Assembly: GCF_014646255.1 (NCBI RefSeq)
Contig: NZ_BMNC01000004.1
Location: 574,480 to 638,479 of the forward strand
Reading direction: 5' to 3'
Length of the DNA: 64,000 nt
Source: Lentzea pudingi
GTDB lineage: Bacteria; Actinomycetota; Actinomycetes; Mycobacteriales; Pseudonocardiaceae
Numbering within the stretch: position 1 is the first letter of the stretch; each line of letters opens with the position of its first letter. Positions 50,507-60,825 of the stretch are shown in pieces. The translations under genes were made by a program, and so were the position numbers. The notes below the pieces were generated by a model, which saw only the letters and a list, made by a program, of their open reading frames with translations, made no database searches and was not told the DNA's origin.

Positions 50507-51385
50507 GTGAACGCGGAGAAGTCCGGCATCGAAGTCGCCGTGGTGACCGGGCTGTCCGGTGCGGGCCGCAGCACCGCGGCCAAGTGCCTGGAGGACCTCG
50601 GCTGGTTCGTCGTGGACAACCTGCCCCCGGAACTCATCGCCACCATGGTCGAGCTCGGCGCCCAGGCGCGCGGGGCGATCACCAGGGTCGCCGTCGTCAT
50701 GGACGTGCGCAGCCGCGCGTTCACCGAGGACCTGGCCGCCATCATCAAGGACCTGGACGCGCGTGGGTACAAGCCGCGTGTGCTGTTCCTCGAAGCCACC
50801 GACGACGTGCTGATCCGGCGGTTCGAGGCGGTGCGCCGCGGTCACCCGATGCAGGGGGACGGGCGGCTGCACGACGGCATCGAGGCCGAGCGGATCCTGC
50901 TGACGCCGCTCAAGCAGGAAGCCGACCTCGTGCTCGACACGTCGGCGCTGAGCATCCACCAGCTGCGGGCCAAGATCGAGGACTCGTTCGGCTCCGAGGC
51001 CGCGAGCAGGACGCGGGTCACCGTGCTGAGCTTCGGCTACAAGTACGGGCTGCCGATGGACGCCGACCTCGTCATGGACGTGCGGTTCCTGCCGAACCCG
51101 TTCTGGATCCCGGAGCTGCGGGAGCAGACGGGTCTCGATGGTGAGGTGCGCAACTACGTGCTGTCCCAGGAGGGCGCGGACGAGTTCCTTGATCGGTACC
51201 ACGAGCTCCTGAGGCTCATCGGTGCCGGTTACCGGCGTGAGGGCAAGCGCTACCTGACGCTCGCGATCGGGTGCACCGGCGGCAAGCACCGCAGTGTCGC
51301 CCTGAGCGAAGAGCTGGCCACGCGGCTGGCGAGCGAGGACGGCATGGCCGTGAAGGTCGTGCACAGGGATCTGGGACGTGAGTGA
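50507..51385 (+). CDS. rapZ: RNase adapter protein RapZ
   Basis: 292 aa. The N-terminal P-loop is VTGLSGAGRSTAAKCLED, and VVDNLPPELI and the C-terminal IGCTGGKHRSVALSEEL (ligand-binding domain) are invariant. In enterobacteria RapZ guides RNase E to glmZ in cell-wall precursor control; the actinobacterial role is less clear, but the gene stays with yvcK and whiA. GTG 50507; overlaps yvcK by 4 bp. Confidence 0.96.
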   Translation: MNAEKSGIEVAVVTGLSGAGRSTAAKCLEDLGWFVVDNLPPELIATMVELGAQARGAITRVAVVMDVRSRAFTEDLAAIIKDLDARGYKPRVLFLEATDDVLIRRFEAVRRGHPMQGDGRLHDGIEAERILLTPLKQEADLVLDTSALSIHQLRAKIEDSFGSEAASRTRVTVLSFGYKYGLPMDADLVMDVRFLPNPFWIPELREQTGLDGEVRNYVLSQEGADEFLDRYHELLRLIGAGYRREGKRYLTLAIGCTGGKHRSVALSEELATRLASEDGMAVKVVHRDLGRE

Positions 51386-52359
51386 CGAAGTTGAAAGCTG
51401 TTGCTTTGGGTGGCGGGCACGGGCTGCACGCGACGCTGACTGCGTTGAGGCGGGTCACCGACGACGTGACGGCCGTGGTGACCGTCGCGGACGACGGGGG
51501 CTCCTCGGGCCGTCTCCGGCGTGAGCTGCAAGACCTGTTGCCGCCGGGTGACCTGCGCAAGGCCATGGCGGCGCTGGCGGGGGAGGACGAGGCCAGCCAG
51601 CGCTGGACGTCGCTGTTCAAGCACCGGTTCGGTGGGACGGGGGCGCTCGCGGGCCACGCGGTCGGCAACCTGGTGATCGCCGGGCTGCTCGAGCAGCTCG
51701 GCGACCCGGTCGCGGTGCTGGACCTGACGAGCAGGCTGCTCGGCGTCAAGGGCAGGGTGCTGCCGATGTCGAACGATCCGCTCGACATCGAGGCCGACGT
51801 CATGGGCCTCGACGAGGACGTGACGGACGTGCGGCGCATCCGGGGGCAGGTCGCCATCGCGACCACGCCGGGGCTCGTGCAGCGCATCCGGCTGACTGCC
51901 CCGAACGGGCGACCTGCCGGCTGTCCGGAAGCAGTACAGGCTGTACTTGACGCCGATGTCGTGGTACTCGGGCCCGGATCGTGGTTCACCAGCGTCTTGC
52001 CGCATCTGCTGGTGCCCGATCTGCTCGACGCGCTGGTGCGCACGCGTGCCAAGAAGGTGCTCGTGCTCAATCTCGTCCCCCAACCGGGTGAAACTGCTGG
52101 TTTCTCTCCGGAGCGGCATTTGGACGTAGTCTGCGAACACGCACCCGAGCTGAAGGTGGACGCGGTGATCGCCGACGTCGACTCGGTCCCGACCCCGGAC
52201 CGGCTGACGCGAGCCGCCTCGGCACTGGGCGCGCGTACGCATCTGGCGAAGATCGCCGCACCGGAGGCCGCGGAACGGCATGATCCGGAGGCGCTCGCCG
52301 GTTGCCTGAGGCAAGTGGTCGAGGAGACCGGAGTGGGAGGGACGAGCCCGTGGCGATGA
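51382..52359 (+). CDS. yvcK: YvcK/CofD-like gluconeogenesis and cell-wall factor
   Basis: 325 aa. GGGHGLHATLTALR is the N-terminal nucleotide loop and TVADDGGSSGRLRRE is characteristic. YvcK binds UDP-sugars and coordinates carbon flow with peptidoglycan synthesis. GTG 51382 overlaps rapZ (GTGA); the end overlaps whiA by 10 bp. Confidence 0.95.
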   Translation: MTKLKAVALGGGHGLHATLTALRRVTDDVTAVVTVADDGGSSGRLRRELQDLLPPGDLRKAMAALAGEDEASQRWTSLFKHRFGGTGALAGHAVGNLVIAGLLEQLGDPVAVLDLTSRLLGVKGRVLPMSNDPLDIEADVMGLDEDVTDVRRIRGQVAIATTPGLVQRIRLTAPNGRPAGCPEAVQAVLDADVVVLGPGSWFTSVLPHLLVPDLLDALVRTRAKKVLVLNLVPQPGETAGFSPERHLDVVCEHAPELKVDAVIADVDSVPTPDRLTRAASALGARTHLAKIAAPEAAERHDPEALAGCLRQVVEETGVGGTSPWR

Positions 52360-53336
52360 CGTCGGCGGTCAAGGACGAGCTGAGCAGGCTCGCGGTATCC
52401 AAGACCTGTTGCCGCCGCGCGGAGGTGTCCTCCCTGCTCAGGTTCGCCGGCGGCCTGCACATCGTGTCCGGCCGGGTCGTCGTCGAGGCCGAGCTCGACC
52501 TGGGTTCCGCGGCCCGCAGGCTGCTCAAGGAGATCCAGGCGCTCTACGGCCACCACGCCGAGGTCTTCACGATCCAGTCCAACGGCCTGCGCAAGGGCAC
52601 CCGGTACGTCGTCCGCGTGGTCAAGGACGGCGAGGGTCTCGCCCGGCAGACCGGTCTGCTCGACCCGCGCGGCCGCCCGGTCCGAGGCTTGCCCGCGCCG
52701 GTCGTGTCCGGCGGTGTGTGCGACGCCGAAGCCGCGTGGCGTGGCGCCTTCCTGGCACACGGCTCGCTGACCGAACCGGGCCGCAGCTCGTCGCTGGAGA
52801 TCACCTGCCCCGGCCCCGAGGCCGCGCTGGCACTGGTCGGCGCGGCGCGCAGGATGGGCATCTCGTCCAAGTCGCGCGAGGTCCGCGGGGCCGAGCGCGT
52901 GGTGATAAGGGACGGCGACGCCATCGGCGCGATGCTGACCAAGCTCGGCGCGCACGACAGCGTCATGGCGTGGGAAGAGCGCCGGATGCGGCGCGAGGTC
53001 CGCGCCACCGCGAACAGGCTGGCGAACTTCGACGACGCGAACCTGCGCCGCTCGGCCCGCGCGGCCGTCGCGGCGGCCGCACGGGTCGCCCGCGCGCTGG
53101 AGATCCTCGGCCCGGAGGCGCCGGACCACCTGGCCGCCGCCGGCACACTGCGCCTCGCGCACCGCCAGGCGTCGCTGGAGGAACTGGGCCAGCTGTCGGA
53201 CCCGCAGATGACCAAGGACGCGGTGGCAGGCCGTATAAGGCGTCTGCTGGCCATGGCGGACAAGCGGGCCAAGGACCTGGGGCTGCCGGACACCGAGTCC
53301 GCGGTCACGGCGGAGATGCTCGAAGCCGAGGTCTGA
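52350..53336 (+). CDS. whiA: sporulation/cell-division transcription factor WhiA
   Basis: 328 aa. The N-terminal LAGLIDADG-like domain begins AMTSAVKDELSRLAVSKTCC and includes RGAFLAHGSLTEP. The C-terminal HTH is ASLEELGQLSDPQMTKDAVAGRIRRLLAMAD. In Streptomyces WhiA works with WhiB to start sporulation septation. GTG 52350 has GGGAGGGA upstream. A long terminator follows, separating it from the secreted lytic genes. Confidence 0.97.
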   Translation: MAMTSAVKDELSRLAVSKTCCRRAEVSSLLRFAGGLHIVSGRVVVEAELDLGSAARRLLKEIQALYGHHAEVFTIQSNGLRKGTRYVVRVVKDGEGLARQTGLLDPRGRPVRGLPAPVVSGGVCDAEAAWRGAFLAHGSLTEPGRSSSLEITCPGPEAALALVGAARRMGISSKSREVRGAERVVIRDGDAIGAMLTKLGAHDSVMAWEERRMRREVRATANRLANFDDANLRRSARAAVAAAARVARALEILGPEAPDHLAAAGTLRLAHRQASLEELGQLSDPQMTKDAVAGRIRRLLAMADKRAKDLGLPDTESAVTAEMLEAEV

Positions 53337-53348
53337 GAGACGTTTGCC

Positions 53349-53380
53349 GGGCCCCGAGTCGATCGACTCGGGGCCCTTTC
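53349..53380. terminator. whiA terminator
   Basis: Perfect 28-bp palindrome from GGGCCCCGAGTCGA onward, followed by TTTC. An AT-rich promoter-like stretch (53383-53440) follows it. Confidence 0.88.
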
Positions 53381-53496
53381 GCATCTAAAAAGTGACTAAA
53401 AGCCACTGACTGATCCTCTTTAGATTTTCTTCAGTTCGCCCTGTGATCGTTCTTCCATCGAGCAACCCTGAACAGGGAAAATCGGAGGAAACGAGA

Positions 53497-54861
53497 ATGA
53501 AGTACCCCACTGCGATCCTGTCTGCGGTGACCGTCGCATCGCTCTTCGTCGGTGCGTTCACCGGTGTCGCGTCCGCTGACTTGAACGCCCTGCCCTGTAC
53601 GTCCGGCGGGCCCACCGCTGCGGATTCCGCCGCTGCATCCGCCCTGAACCCGTTACTCGGCAACAAGATGCGTGGTTCGATGACCGCATATAACACGTCT
53701 TGTGCCAGAGCCGTGGTGGAGCGGGTGAAGGCTCGTGGGTTCAACCAGCGTGCCGCTGCGATCGCTCTGGCGACAACGATTGTCGAGTCGAGCAACGCGA
53801 ACCTCGACGGAGGCGACCTGGACTCGGTTGGCCTCTACCAGCAGCGGGCGAGTTGGGGCAGCTTTGCGGAACGGACGAACCCGCAGATCGCCACCGACAA
53901 GTTCCTCGACACGATGGTCCGCTTTTACCCCAACGGGTCCTGGAACAACGCGAGCATCGGTGCCGTGGCCGCGGATGTGCAGCGGCCGCGCGAGGACCTC
54001 CGCTACAAGTACGGCGTCGAGGCATCCGACGCGGTCAAGATCGGGAACCACCTCTGGGGCGGAGGCGGTGGCGGGACCCCGTTCGGCAAGGCGGATGTGG
54101 TGCGGTTCAACGTCGACGGCTCGCTGACCGGCTGGCAGAACAGTGACGCCCTGGCCGGATCCTGGTACGCGCCGCAGGCCATCGGTGGCACCGGTCCGGT
54201 CGAGCCCGCACGGCTGAAGTTCGGTGACCTCAACGGCGACGGCCGGGAGGATCTGGTCCGCGTGAACCCCGACGGCTCGCTCACCGGCTGGCAGAACAAC
54301 AAGGCTCTGGCCGGGTCGTGGTTCGCGCCGTCCACCATTGGTGGCGTCGGCTCGGTCGACCCGAAACAACTGCGGCTGGCCGACCTCAACGGTGACCACA
54401 AGGCCGACCTGATCAAGGTAGACATCGACGGCTCGCTCACCGCCTGGCAGAACAACGACGCCCTGGCCGGTTCCTGGCACGCCCCGAAGGCCATCGGCAG
54501 CACCGGTCCCGTCGACCCTGCGCAGCTGCGTTTCGCGGACCTCAACGCGGACGGCAAGGCCGACCTGATCAGGGTCAACGCGGACGGCTCGCTGACCGCC
54601 TGGCAGAACAGCAACGCCCTGGCCGGGTCGTGGTTCGCACCGTCGACCATCGGTGGTGTCGGGGCCGACGGTGTCGCCGGAGTCCGGTTCGCGGACCTCA
54701 ACGCGGACGGGAAGGCGGACGTGATCAAGGTCTACAGCGGTGGTTCGTTGACCGCCTGGCAGAACAACGACGCCCTGGCCGGTTCCTGGCACGCGCCGTC
54801 GAACATCGGCGGCGTGGGCATCGACCAGCCCGACCGCGTCGAGTTCGCCGAGCTCGGCTGA
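53497..54861 (+). CDS. secreted lysozyme/transglycosylase-like protein with five FG-GAP/VCBS repeats
   Basis: 454 aa. Signal peptide to about residue 29 (GVASADL). Residues about 60-190 look like a lytic-transglycosylase or lysozyme-like fold: IALATTIVESSNANLDGGDLDSVGLYQQR has the likely catalytic Glu and the GLYQQR motif of actinobacterial family members. After a Gly-rich linker, five repeats of about 47 aa carry Ca-binding DLNxDGxxD and GSLTxWQN motifs (about 210-450). It probably cuts peptidoglycan, with the repeats binding calcium and wall polymer. ATG 53497 with GGAGGAAACGAG. Paired with the next gene. Confidence 0.85.
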   Translation: MKYPTAILSAVTVASLFVGAFTGVASADLNALPCTSGGPTAADSAAASALNPLLGNKMRGSMTAYNTSCARAVVERVKARGFNQRAAAIALATTIVESSNANLDGGDLDSVGLYQQRASWGSFAERTNPQIATDKFLDTMVRFYPNGSWNNASIGAVAADVQRPREDLRYKYGVEASDAVKIGNHLWGGGGGGTPFGKADVVRFNVDGSLTGWQNSDALAGSWYAPQAIGGTGPVEPARLKFGDLNGDGREDLVRVNPDGSLTGWQNNKALAGSWFAPSTIGGVGSVDPKQLRLADLNGDHKADLIKVDIDGSLTAWQNNDALAGSWHAPKAIGSTGPVDPAQLRFADLNADGKADLIRVNADGSLTAWQNSNALAGSWFAPSTIGGVGADGVAGVRFADLNADGKADVIKVYSGGSLTAWQNNDALAGSWHAPSNIGGVGIDQPDRVEFAELG

Positions 54862-54896
54862 GCAATCCGAAACCACACTGGACAAGGAGAATCGTC

Positions 54897-56297
54897 ATGA
54901 AACTCAGCCGCGCCATCATCCGGGTCGCCACGACCCTGCTCTCCGCCGCAGTCCTCAGCCCGCTCCTGCTCGCAGGTCAGGCCCAGGCCGCGACCGGCGC
55001 CGACATCGCCAACCTGGCCAACGCCAATGAGGGCAAGATGGCCTGCAGCACCAACAGTTTGGGAGGCAGATACTTCTACACCAGCTGCACCGGTTTCAGC
55101 GGGCGTCCCGAGTACTGGTGCGCGGACTTCGCCAAGTGGGTCTGGGCGAACGTCGGAGGCATCAGCGTCAACGGCCTCGACCCAGGCGCCCGCAGTTTCT
55201 ACCGCTACGGCGTCGCCAACAGTTCGCTCAGCGACACTCCGCGCGTCGGTGACGCCGCGGTCTTCAGCCCGAACAACTCGGCGAGCAACATCCAGCACGT
55301 GGCCATCGTCGTCGCGGTCAACTCCAACGGCACGGTCCGCGTCCAGAACGGCAACTGGGACGGCGGGTCCGGCGACCAGCCGACGACTTCAGGCCGCTCC
55401 CGTGTGGTGCCGACGACGATCAACGCCACGACCGGCACCTACTCGGCGAGCGAGGGCTACTACCTCGTGAAGTACGTCCGCCCGGCAGGGGTGAGCGATG
55501 CGCCGCCGCCCCCGCAGTTCGGCAAGGCCGACGTCGTGCGGCTCGAGGCGGGAGGCTCACTGACCGGCTGGCAGAACTTCGACGCGCTCGGTGGATCTTG
55601 GTTCGCACCGGAGGGCATCGGCGGAGTCGGACCGGTGGAGGCCTCGCGGGTGAAGTACGGCGACCTCGACGGTGACGGCAAGGAAGACATCGTCCGCGTC
55701 AACGCGGACGGCTCGCTGACCGGCTGGAAGAACGGCAACGCGCTCACCGGTTCGTGGCACGCCCCAGCGGGCATCGGCGGCGTCGGTGACGCCGACCCGG
55801 CTCAGCTCCGGCTCGCCGACCTCAATGGTGACAAGCGCGCGGACCTGGTCAAGATCGGTACGGACGGCTCGCTGACCGCGTGGCTGAACAACAACGCCCT
55901 GGCGGGCTCCTGGTATGCGCCGGTGGCCATCGGCAGCACGGGTCCGGTCAACCCGGCGCAGCTGCGCTTCGCCGACCTCAACGCGGACCGCAAAGCCGAC
56001 CTGATCAAGGTCCACGCTGACGGCACACTCGTCGCGTGGCAGAACAGCGACGCCTTCGCCGGTTCGTGGTACGCACCATCGACCATCGGTGGTGTCGGCG
56101 CCGGTCCGATCTCCGGCGTCAAGTTCGCGGATCTCAACGCGGACGGTAAGGCAGAGGTGATCAGGGTGTCCGGTGACGGCTCGCTGACGGCTTGGCAGAA
56201 CAACAACGCGCTGGCGGGTTCGTGGCACGCCCCGTCGTCCATCGGCGGCGTCGGCACCGTCGACCCCGAGCGCGTGGAGTTCCCCGACCTCGGCTGA
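54897..56297 (+). CDS. secreted CHAP-domain hydrolase with five FG-GAP/VCBS repeats
   Basis: 466 aa. Signal peptide ends GQAQAAT (about 32). A CHAP domain (about 40-190) has the catalytic Cys in YWCADFAKWVWANV and His in NIQHVAIVVAV, typical of cell-wall amidases or endopeptidases. The C-terminal five repeats (about 205-465) closely match those of the upstream protein. ATG 54897 with AAGGAGAATCGTC. The 35-bp gap suggests an operon in which one enzyme cuts glycan and the other peptide bonds. Confidence 0.88.
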   Translation: MKLSRAIIRVATTLLSAAVLSPLLLAGQAQAATGADIANLANANEGKMACSTNSLGGRYFYTSCTGFSGRPEYWCADFAKWVWANVGGISVNGLDPGARSFYRYGVANSSLSDTPRVGDAAVFSPNNSASNIQHVAIVVAVNSNGTVRVQNGNWDGGSGDQPTTSGRSRVVPTTINATTGTYSASEGYYLVKYVRPAGVSDAPPPPQFGKADVVRLEAGGSLTGWQNFDALGGSWFAPEGIGGVGPVEASRVKYGDLDGDGKEDIVRVNADGSLTGWKNGNALTGSWHAPAGIGGVGDADPAQLRLADLNGDKRADLVKIGTDGSLTAWLNNNALAGSWYAPVAIGSTGPVNPAQLRFADLNADRKADLIKVHADGTLVAWQNSDAFAGSWYAPSTIGGVGAGPISGVKFADLNADGKAEVIRVSGDGSLTAWQNNNALAGSWHAPSSIGGVGTVDPERVEFPDLG

Positions 56298-56309
56298 CCT
56301 GAACGGCTC

Positions 56310-56347
56310 GAGAAGGCCCGCACCGGCGATCCGGTGCGGGCCTTCTC
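56310..56347. terminator. terminator after the CHAP gene
   Basis: Perfect 17-bp stem GAGAAGGCCCGCACCGG with a CGAT loop. It also underlies the end of the LuxR remnant on the other strand. Confidence 0.85.
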
Positions 56348-56351
56348 GGCG

Positions 56352-56545
56352 TTCGGCGACCGGTCCACACGGCGAGTTGGGCCTGCGACCGCAGCCCCGG
56401 TGTCGAAGGTGCGCGGGTGACGTGCCGCGCGACTGTGTGCGGCGAGATGCCGAGCCGCTGCTCGATCTGCCGGTTCGTCAGCCCTTCGCGACCAGCGTCG
56501 CCACGTCCTGTTCGCGTGCAGTGACCAGTCCGTTGGGATTCTCGA
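56352..56545 (-). pseudogene. LuxR-type helix-turn-helix remnant, frameshifted
   Basis: One minus-strand frame reads LVTAREQDVATLVAKG then stops at 56478. Shifting one base continues as LTNRQIEQRLGISPHTVARH and ends LRSQAQLAVWTGRR. Together these match the C-terminal LuxR/FixJ DNA-binding domain (LTxREx(V)...GLxNRQIAxxLxISPxTVxxH...LxxRSRxQ). The N-terminal part is missing and the true stop is lost into the neighbouring terminator. Clearly a decayed regulator gene. Confidence 0.72.
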
Positions 56546-56679
56546 CGAGACGTTTCGTCTCGTTTCGTGCCAGCGGGGCCTGCTCCTCATGGCAGCCGGC
56601 GAAGGTGTCGAGCGCGCCGGGACGGCCTAGCCGTTTCACCGAGCGGATTTCCACGGTCGCGCAGGCGGCGGTGGCGGCT

Positions 56680-56886
56680 ATGACAGACCCGACCAGACCC
56701 GAGGGCCCGCTCGTGCCGCCCCAGGACCGTCCCGTCGTCGACGAGTGGCTCGCGCGCATCGCGGCCGTCGTCGGGACCGGTTCGCAGGAGACCGGTCCGG
56801 AGGCTTGCCGCTCCGCCGCCGAGGCCGCGGAGGAGCTGAGCGCCTACCTCTGGATGCTCCGCGCGTTCCGCCGCCGAACGGCCTAA
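56680..56886 (+). CDS. 68-aa hypothetical protein
   Basis: Reads MTDPTRPEGPLVPPQDRPVV and ends AYLWMLRAFRRRTA, mostly helical with a basic end. No family recognised. The ATG has only a weak ribosome site. GC-rich third positions support coding, but it is short. Confidence 0.4.
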   Translation: MTDPTRPEGPLVPPQDRPVVDEWLARIAAVVGTGSQETGPEACRSAAEAAEELSAYLWMLRAFRRRTA

Positions 56887-57001
56887 TCAGGACCCCTTTT
56901 TCTGGCTCGATACAGAGATACTCACTATCCCTGTGACCAGGGACGCAGTTCGGCAGATAGGGTGGGCTCGTTCCTACCAAGCTGAACGCAAGGAGTCAGT
57001 C

Positions 57002-58006
<1,005 letters not shown>

Positions 58007-58022
58007 GTTCGGGAGCGGAACG

Positions 58023-59216
58023 TTGAAGACTCTCAGCGACCTGCTCGCCGAGGGTGTCGCGGGTCGGCGCGTGCTCGTGCGCGCCGACCTGAACGTCCCC
58101 CTCGACGGAGACAAGATCACCGACGACGGCCGCGTGCGCGCGTCGGTGCCGACGATCAAGGCACTCGCCGACGCGGGTGCCCGCGTGATCGTCACCGCCC
58201 ACCTCGGCCGCCCCAAGGGCGAGCCGGACCCGAAGTTCTCCCTCGCGCCCGCCGCCGCTCGCCTCGGTGAGCTGCTCGGCACCGAGGTCCCGCTCGCGAG
58301 CGACCTCGTCGGCCCGTCCGCCACCTCCGTGGTCGGCGCGCTGACCGACGGTGGCGTCGTGATGCTGGAGAACGTCCGCTTCGACGCCCGCGAGACCTCG
58401 AAGGTCGACGCGGAGCGCGCGGAGCTCGCGGACGAGCTCGCCTCGTTCGCGGACGCGTTCGTGTCCGACGGCTTCGGTGTCGTGCACCGCAAGCAGGCCT
58501 CGGTCTACGACGTGGCGCAGAAGCTGCCCGCGTACGTCGGCGGTCTCGTCGAGGCCGAGCTCGGCGTGCTCAAGAAGCTCACCGACGACCTGGAGCGCCC
58601 GTACGTCGTGGCGCTCGGCGGGTCGAAGGTGTCCGACAAGCTCGGCGTCATCGCGAACCTGCTGTCCAAGGTCGACCGGCTGCTCATCGGCGGCGGCATG
58701 GCGTACACGTTCCTCAAGGCCCAGGGCCACGAGGTCGGCACGTCGCTGCTGCAGGAGGACCAGCTCGACCAGGTCAAGGGCTTCCTCGCGGAGGCCGAGA
58801 AGCGCGGCGTCGAGCTCGTGCTGCCGGTCGACGTGCTGGTCACGGCCGAGTTCGGCAACGTCGAGCACGACGTCGTCGCGATCTCCGACATCCCCGCGGA
58901 CAAGATGGGCCTCGACATCGGCCCGAAGTCGCGCGAGCTGTTCGCGTCGAAGCTCGCCGACGCCAAGACCGTGTTCTGGAACGGCCCCATGGGCGTCTTC
59001 GAGATCGAGACCTACGCCGGTGGCACCCGTGCCGTCGCCGAGGCCCTCGTGAAGTCCGAGGCGTTCACCGTCGTCGGCGGCGGCGACTCGGCCGCGGCGG
59101 TGCGTGCGCTGGGTCTGCCCGAGGACGGCTTCTCGCACATCTCCACCGGCGGCGGCGCCTCCCTCGAATACCTCGAGGGCAAGGAACTCCCCGGCATCAG
59201 CGTTTTGGAGTCCTGA
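58023..59216 (+). CDS. pgk: phosphoglycerate kinase
   Basis: 397 aa. Moves phosphate from 1,3-bisphosphoglycerate to ADP. VLVRADLNVPLDG is the N-terminal substrate site and VVGGGDSAAAVRALG is the hinge/nucleotide region. The start is a TTG at 58023 with GGGAG 7 nt upstream, 16 bp after gap. Confidence 0.97.
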   Translation: MKTLSDLLAEGVAGRRVLVRADLNVPLDGDKITDDGRVRASVPTIKALADAGARVIVTAHLGRPKGEPDPKFSLAPAAARLGELLGTEVPLASDLVGPSATSVVGALTDGGVVMLENVRFDARETSKVDAERAELADELASFADAFVSDGFGVVHRKQASVYDVAQKLPAYVGGLVEAELGVLKKLTDDLERPYVVALGGSKVSDKLGVIANLLSKVDRLLIGGGMAYTFLKAQGHEVGTSLLQEDQLDQVKGFLAEAEKRGVELVLPVDVLVTAEFGNVEHDVVAISDIPADKMGLDIGPKSRELFASKLADAKTVFWNGPMGVFEIETYAGGTRAVAEALVKSEAFTVVGGGDSAAAVRALGLPEDGFSHISTGGGASLEYLEGKELPGISVLES

Positions 59217-60004
59217 TGGCAGCCCGGCTCCCGCTCATCGCGGGCAACTGGAAGATGAACCTCAACCACCTCGAGGCCATCGGCCTCGTGCAGAAGATCG
59301 CCTTCTCCCTCCCGGAGAAGTACTTCGCCAAGGTCGAGGTCGCCGTTCTTCCCCCGTTCGTCGACATCCGCAGCATCCAGACGCTGGTCGACGGCGACAA
59401 GCTGCTGCTGAAGTACGGCGCCCAGGACATCTCGCAGCACGAGTCCGGCGCGTACACCGGCGAGGTGTCCGGCGCGATGCTGAAGAAGCTGGCCTGCCAC
59501 TACGTCGTGGTCGGTCACTCCGAGCGCCGCGAGTACCACGGCGAGACGGACGCGATCATCAACGCCAAGGTCAAGGCGGCGCTGAAGCACGAGGTCACCC
59601 CGATCTTCTGCTTCGGCGAGAAGCTCGACGTCCGCGAGGCCAAGGGTCACCTGGAGCTGGTGCGCCAGCAGCTCGAGGACGGCCTGAAGGGCTTCACGGC
59701 CGAGCAGGTCGCCAAGATCGTGTTCGCCTACGAGCCCGTGTGGGCCATCGGCACCGGTCGCACCGCTTCCTCTGCCGACGCGCAGGAGGTGTGCTCGCTG
59801 GTCCGCTCGTTCGTGGCGGAGAAGTACGGCGAGGAGACCGCGGCGGTTGTGCGGGTGCTGTACGGCGGTTCGGTGAAGTCGTCCAACATCGGTGAGCTCA
59901 TCGCGCAGAAGGACATCGACGGCGCTCTCGTCGGCGGTGCCAGCCTTCAGGCGGACGAATTCACCAAGCTGTGCGCATTGGCTGCCGGCGGGCCTCTACC
60001 CTAA
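59216..60004 (+). CDS. tpiA: triosephosphate isomerase
   Basis: 262 aa TIM barrel. LIAGNWKMN holds the substrate Lys, VVVGHSERRE the catalytic His, and FAYEPVWAIGTG the catalytic Glu. The start overlaps the pgk stop by 1 bp (TGATG). Confidence 0.97.
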   Translation: MAARLPLIAGNWKMNLNHLEAIGLVQKIAFSLPEKYFAKVEVAVLPPFVDIRSIQTLVDGDKLLLKYGAQDISQHESGAYTGEVSGAMLKKLACHYVVVGHSERREYHGETDAIINAKVKAALKHEVTPIFCFGEKLDVREAKGHLELVRQQLEDGLKGFTAEQVAKIVFAYEPVWAIGTGRTASSADAQEVCSLVRSFVAEKYGEETAAVVRVLYGGSVKSSNIGELIAQKDIDGALVGGASLQADEFTKLCALAAGGPLP

Positions 60005-60098
60005 GTTGATCTGGCTAAACCCATAACCCCACTGGTTGCACACGTTCGGCAGTCGAACAGGTACTCTATGGCGTCGGCTGCCTGACAGCGAGGAAGAA

Positions 60099-60341
60099 AT
60101 GATCCTGTTCCTGCAGATCCTGTTGATCGTCTCCAGCGTGCTGCTGGTGCTGCTCGTGCTGTTGCACCGCGGCCGTGGTGGCGGCCTTTCCTCGCTGTTC
60201 GGCGGCGGTATGCAGTCGAGTCTGTCCGGTTCCTCCGTCGTGGAGAAGAACCTCGACCGCCTGACGCTCTTCGTCGGCGCGATCTGGGTCATCGCCATCG
60301 TGGGCATCGGACTGCTGATCAAGCTGCCTCCGTCAGCCTGA
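60099..60341 (+). CDS. secG: preprotein translocase subunit SecG
   Basis: 80 aa, two membrane helices (LFLQILLIVSSVLLVLLVLL and LTLFVGAIWVIAIVGIGLL) flanking a Gly/Ser loop GGGLSSLFGGGMQSSLSGS, as in all actinobacterial SecG. ATG 60099 with GAGGAAGAA. Standard position after tpiA. Confidence 0.95.
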   Translation: MILFLQILLIVSSVLLVLLVLLHRGRGGGLSSLFGGGMQSSLSGSSVVEKNLDRLTLFVGAIWVIAIVGIGLLIKLPPSA

Positions 60342-60407
60342 TCAACCGTTCAGCGGCAGAAGCCCCTCGGGGCTTGGGGTAACCACTTGGTGGGGGTGTA
60401 ACGGTCG

Positions 60408-60752
60408 ATGTCTGGTGGTAACGCGATTCGCGGTACCCGCGTCGGCGCAGGCCCGATGGGCGAATCGGAGCGCGGCGAGTCCGCGCCCCGTCGTCGGGTG
60501 TCGTACTGGTGCGCGAACGGTCACGAGTCCCGGCCTTCTTTCGCGATGGAAGCGGACGTGCCGGAGAACTGGGACTGCCCGCGCTGCGGCCTGCCGGCAG
60601 GTCGTGACGAGCAGACGCCACCCGCGCCTCCGCGCAACGAGCCGTACAAGACGCACCTCGCGTACGTGAAGGAGCGGCGCTCCGACGCGGACGGTGAGGC
60701 GATCCTCGAAGAGGCTCTCGCCAAGCTGCGCCGTCAGCGCGAAGAGCCGTAA
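60408..60752 (+). CDS. rbpA: RNA polymerase-binding protein RbpA
   Basis: 114 aa. It binds the principal sigma factor and core RNA polymerase to stabilise open complexes; in Streptomyces it also affects rifampicin sensitivity. The middle region has the zinc-binding YWCANGHESRPSF and WDCPRCGLPAG, with the N-terminal tail GGNAIRGTRVGAGPMGE. It starts 3 nt after a TAACGGTCG stretch with no ribosome site, possibly leaderless. Confidence 0.95.
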   Translation: MSGGNAIRGTRVGAGPMGESERGESAPRRRVSYWCANGHESRPSFAMEADVPENWDCPRCGLPAGRDEQTPPAPPRNEPYKTHLAYVKERRSDADGEAILEEALAKLRRQREEP

Positions 60753-60773
60753 GCCTGGCTCGCAGATCAACGC

Positions 60774-60808
60774 GAAAGGCCCCCTCTACTGCGGAGAGGG
60801 GGCCTTTC
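60774..60808. terminator. rbpA terminator
   Basis: Perfect 14-bp stem GAAAGGCCCCCTCT / AGAGGGGGCCTTTC with a 7-nt loop, between convergent genes; usable from both sides. Confidence 0.88.
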
Positions 60809-60825
60809 GCGTCTGATCAGGGGTC

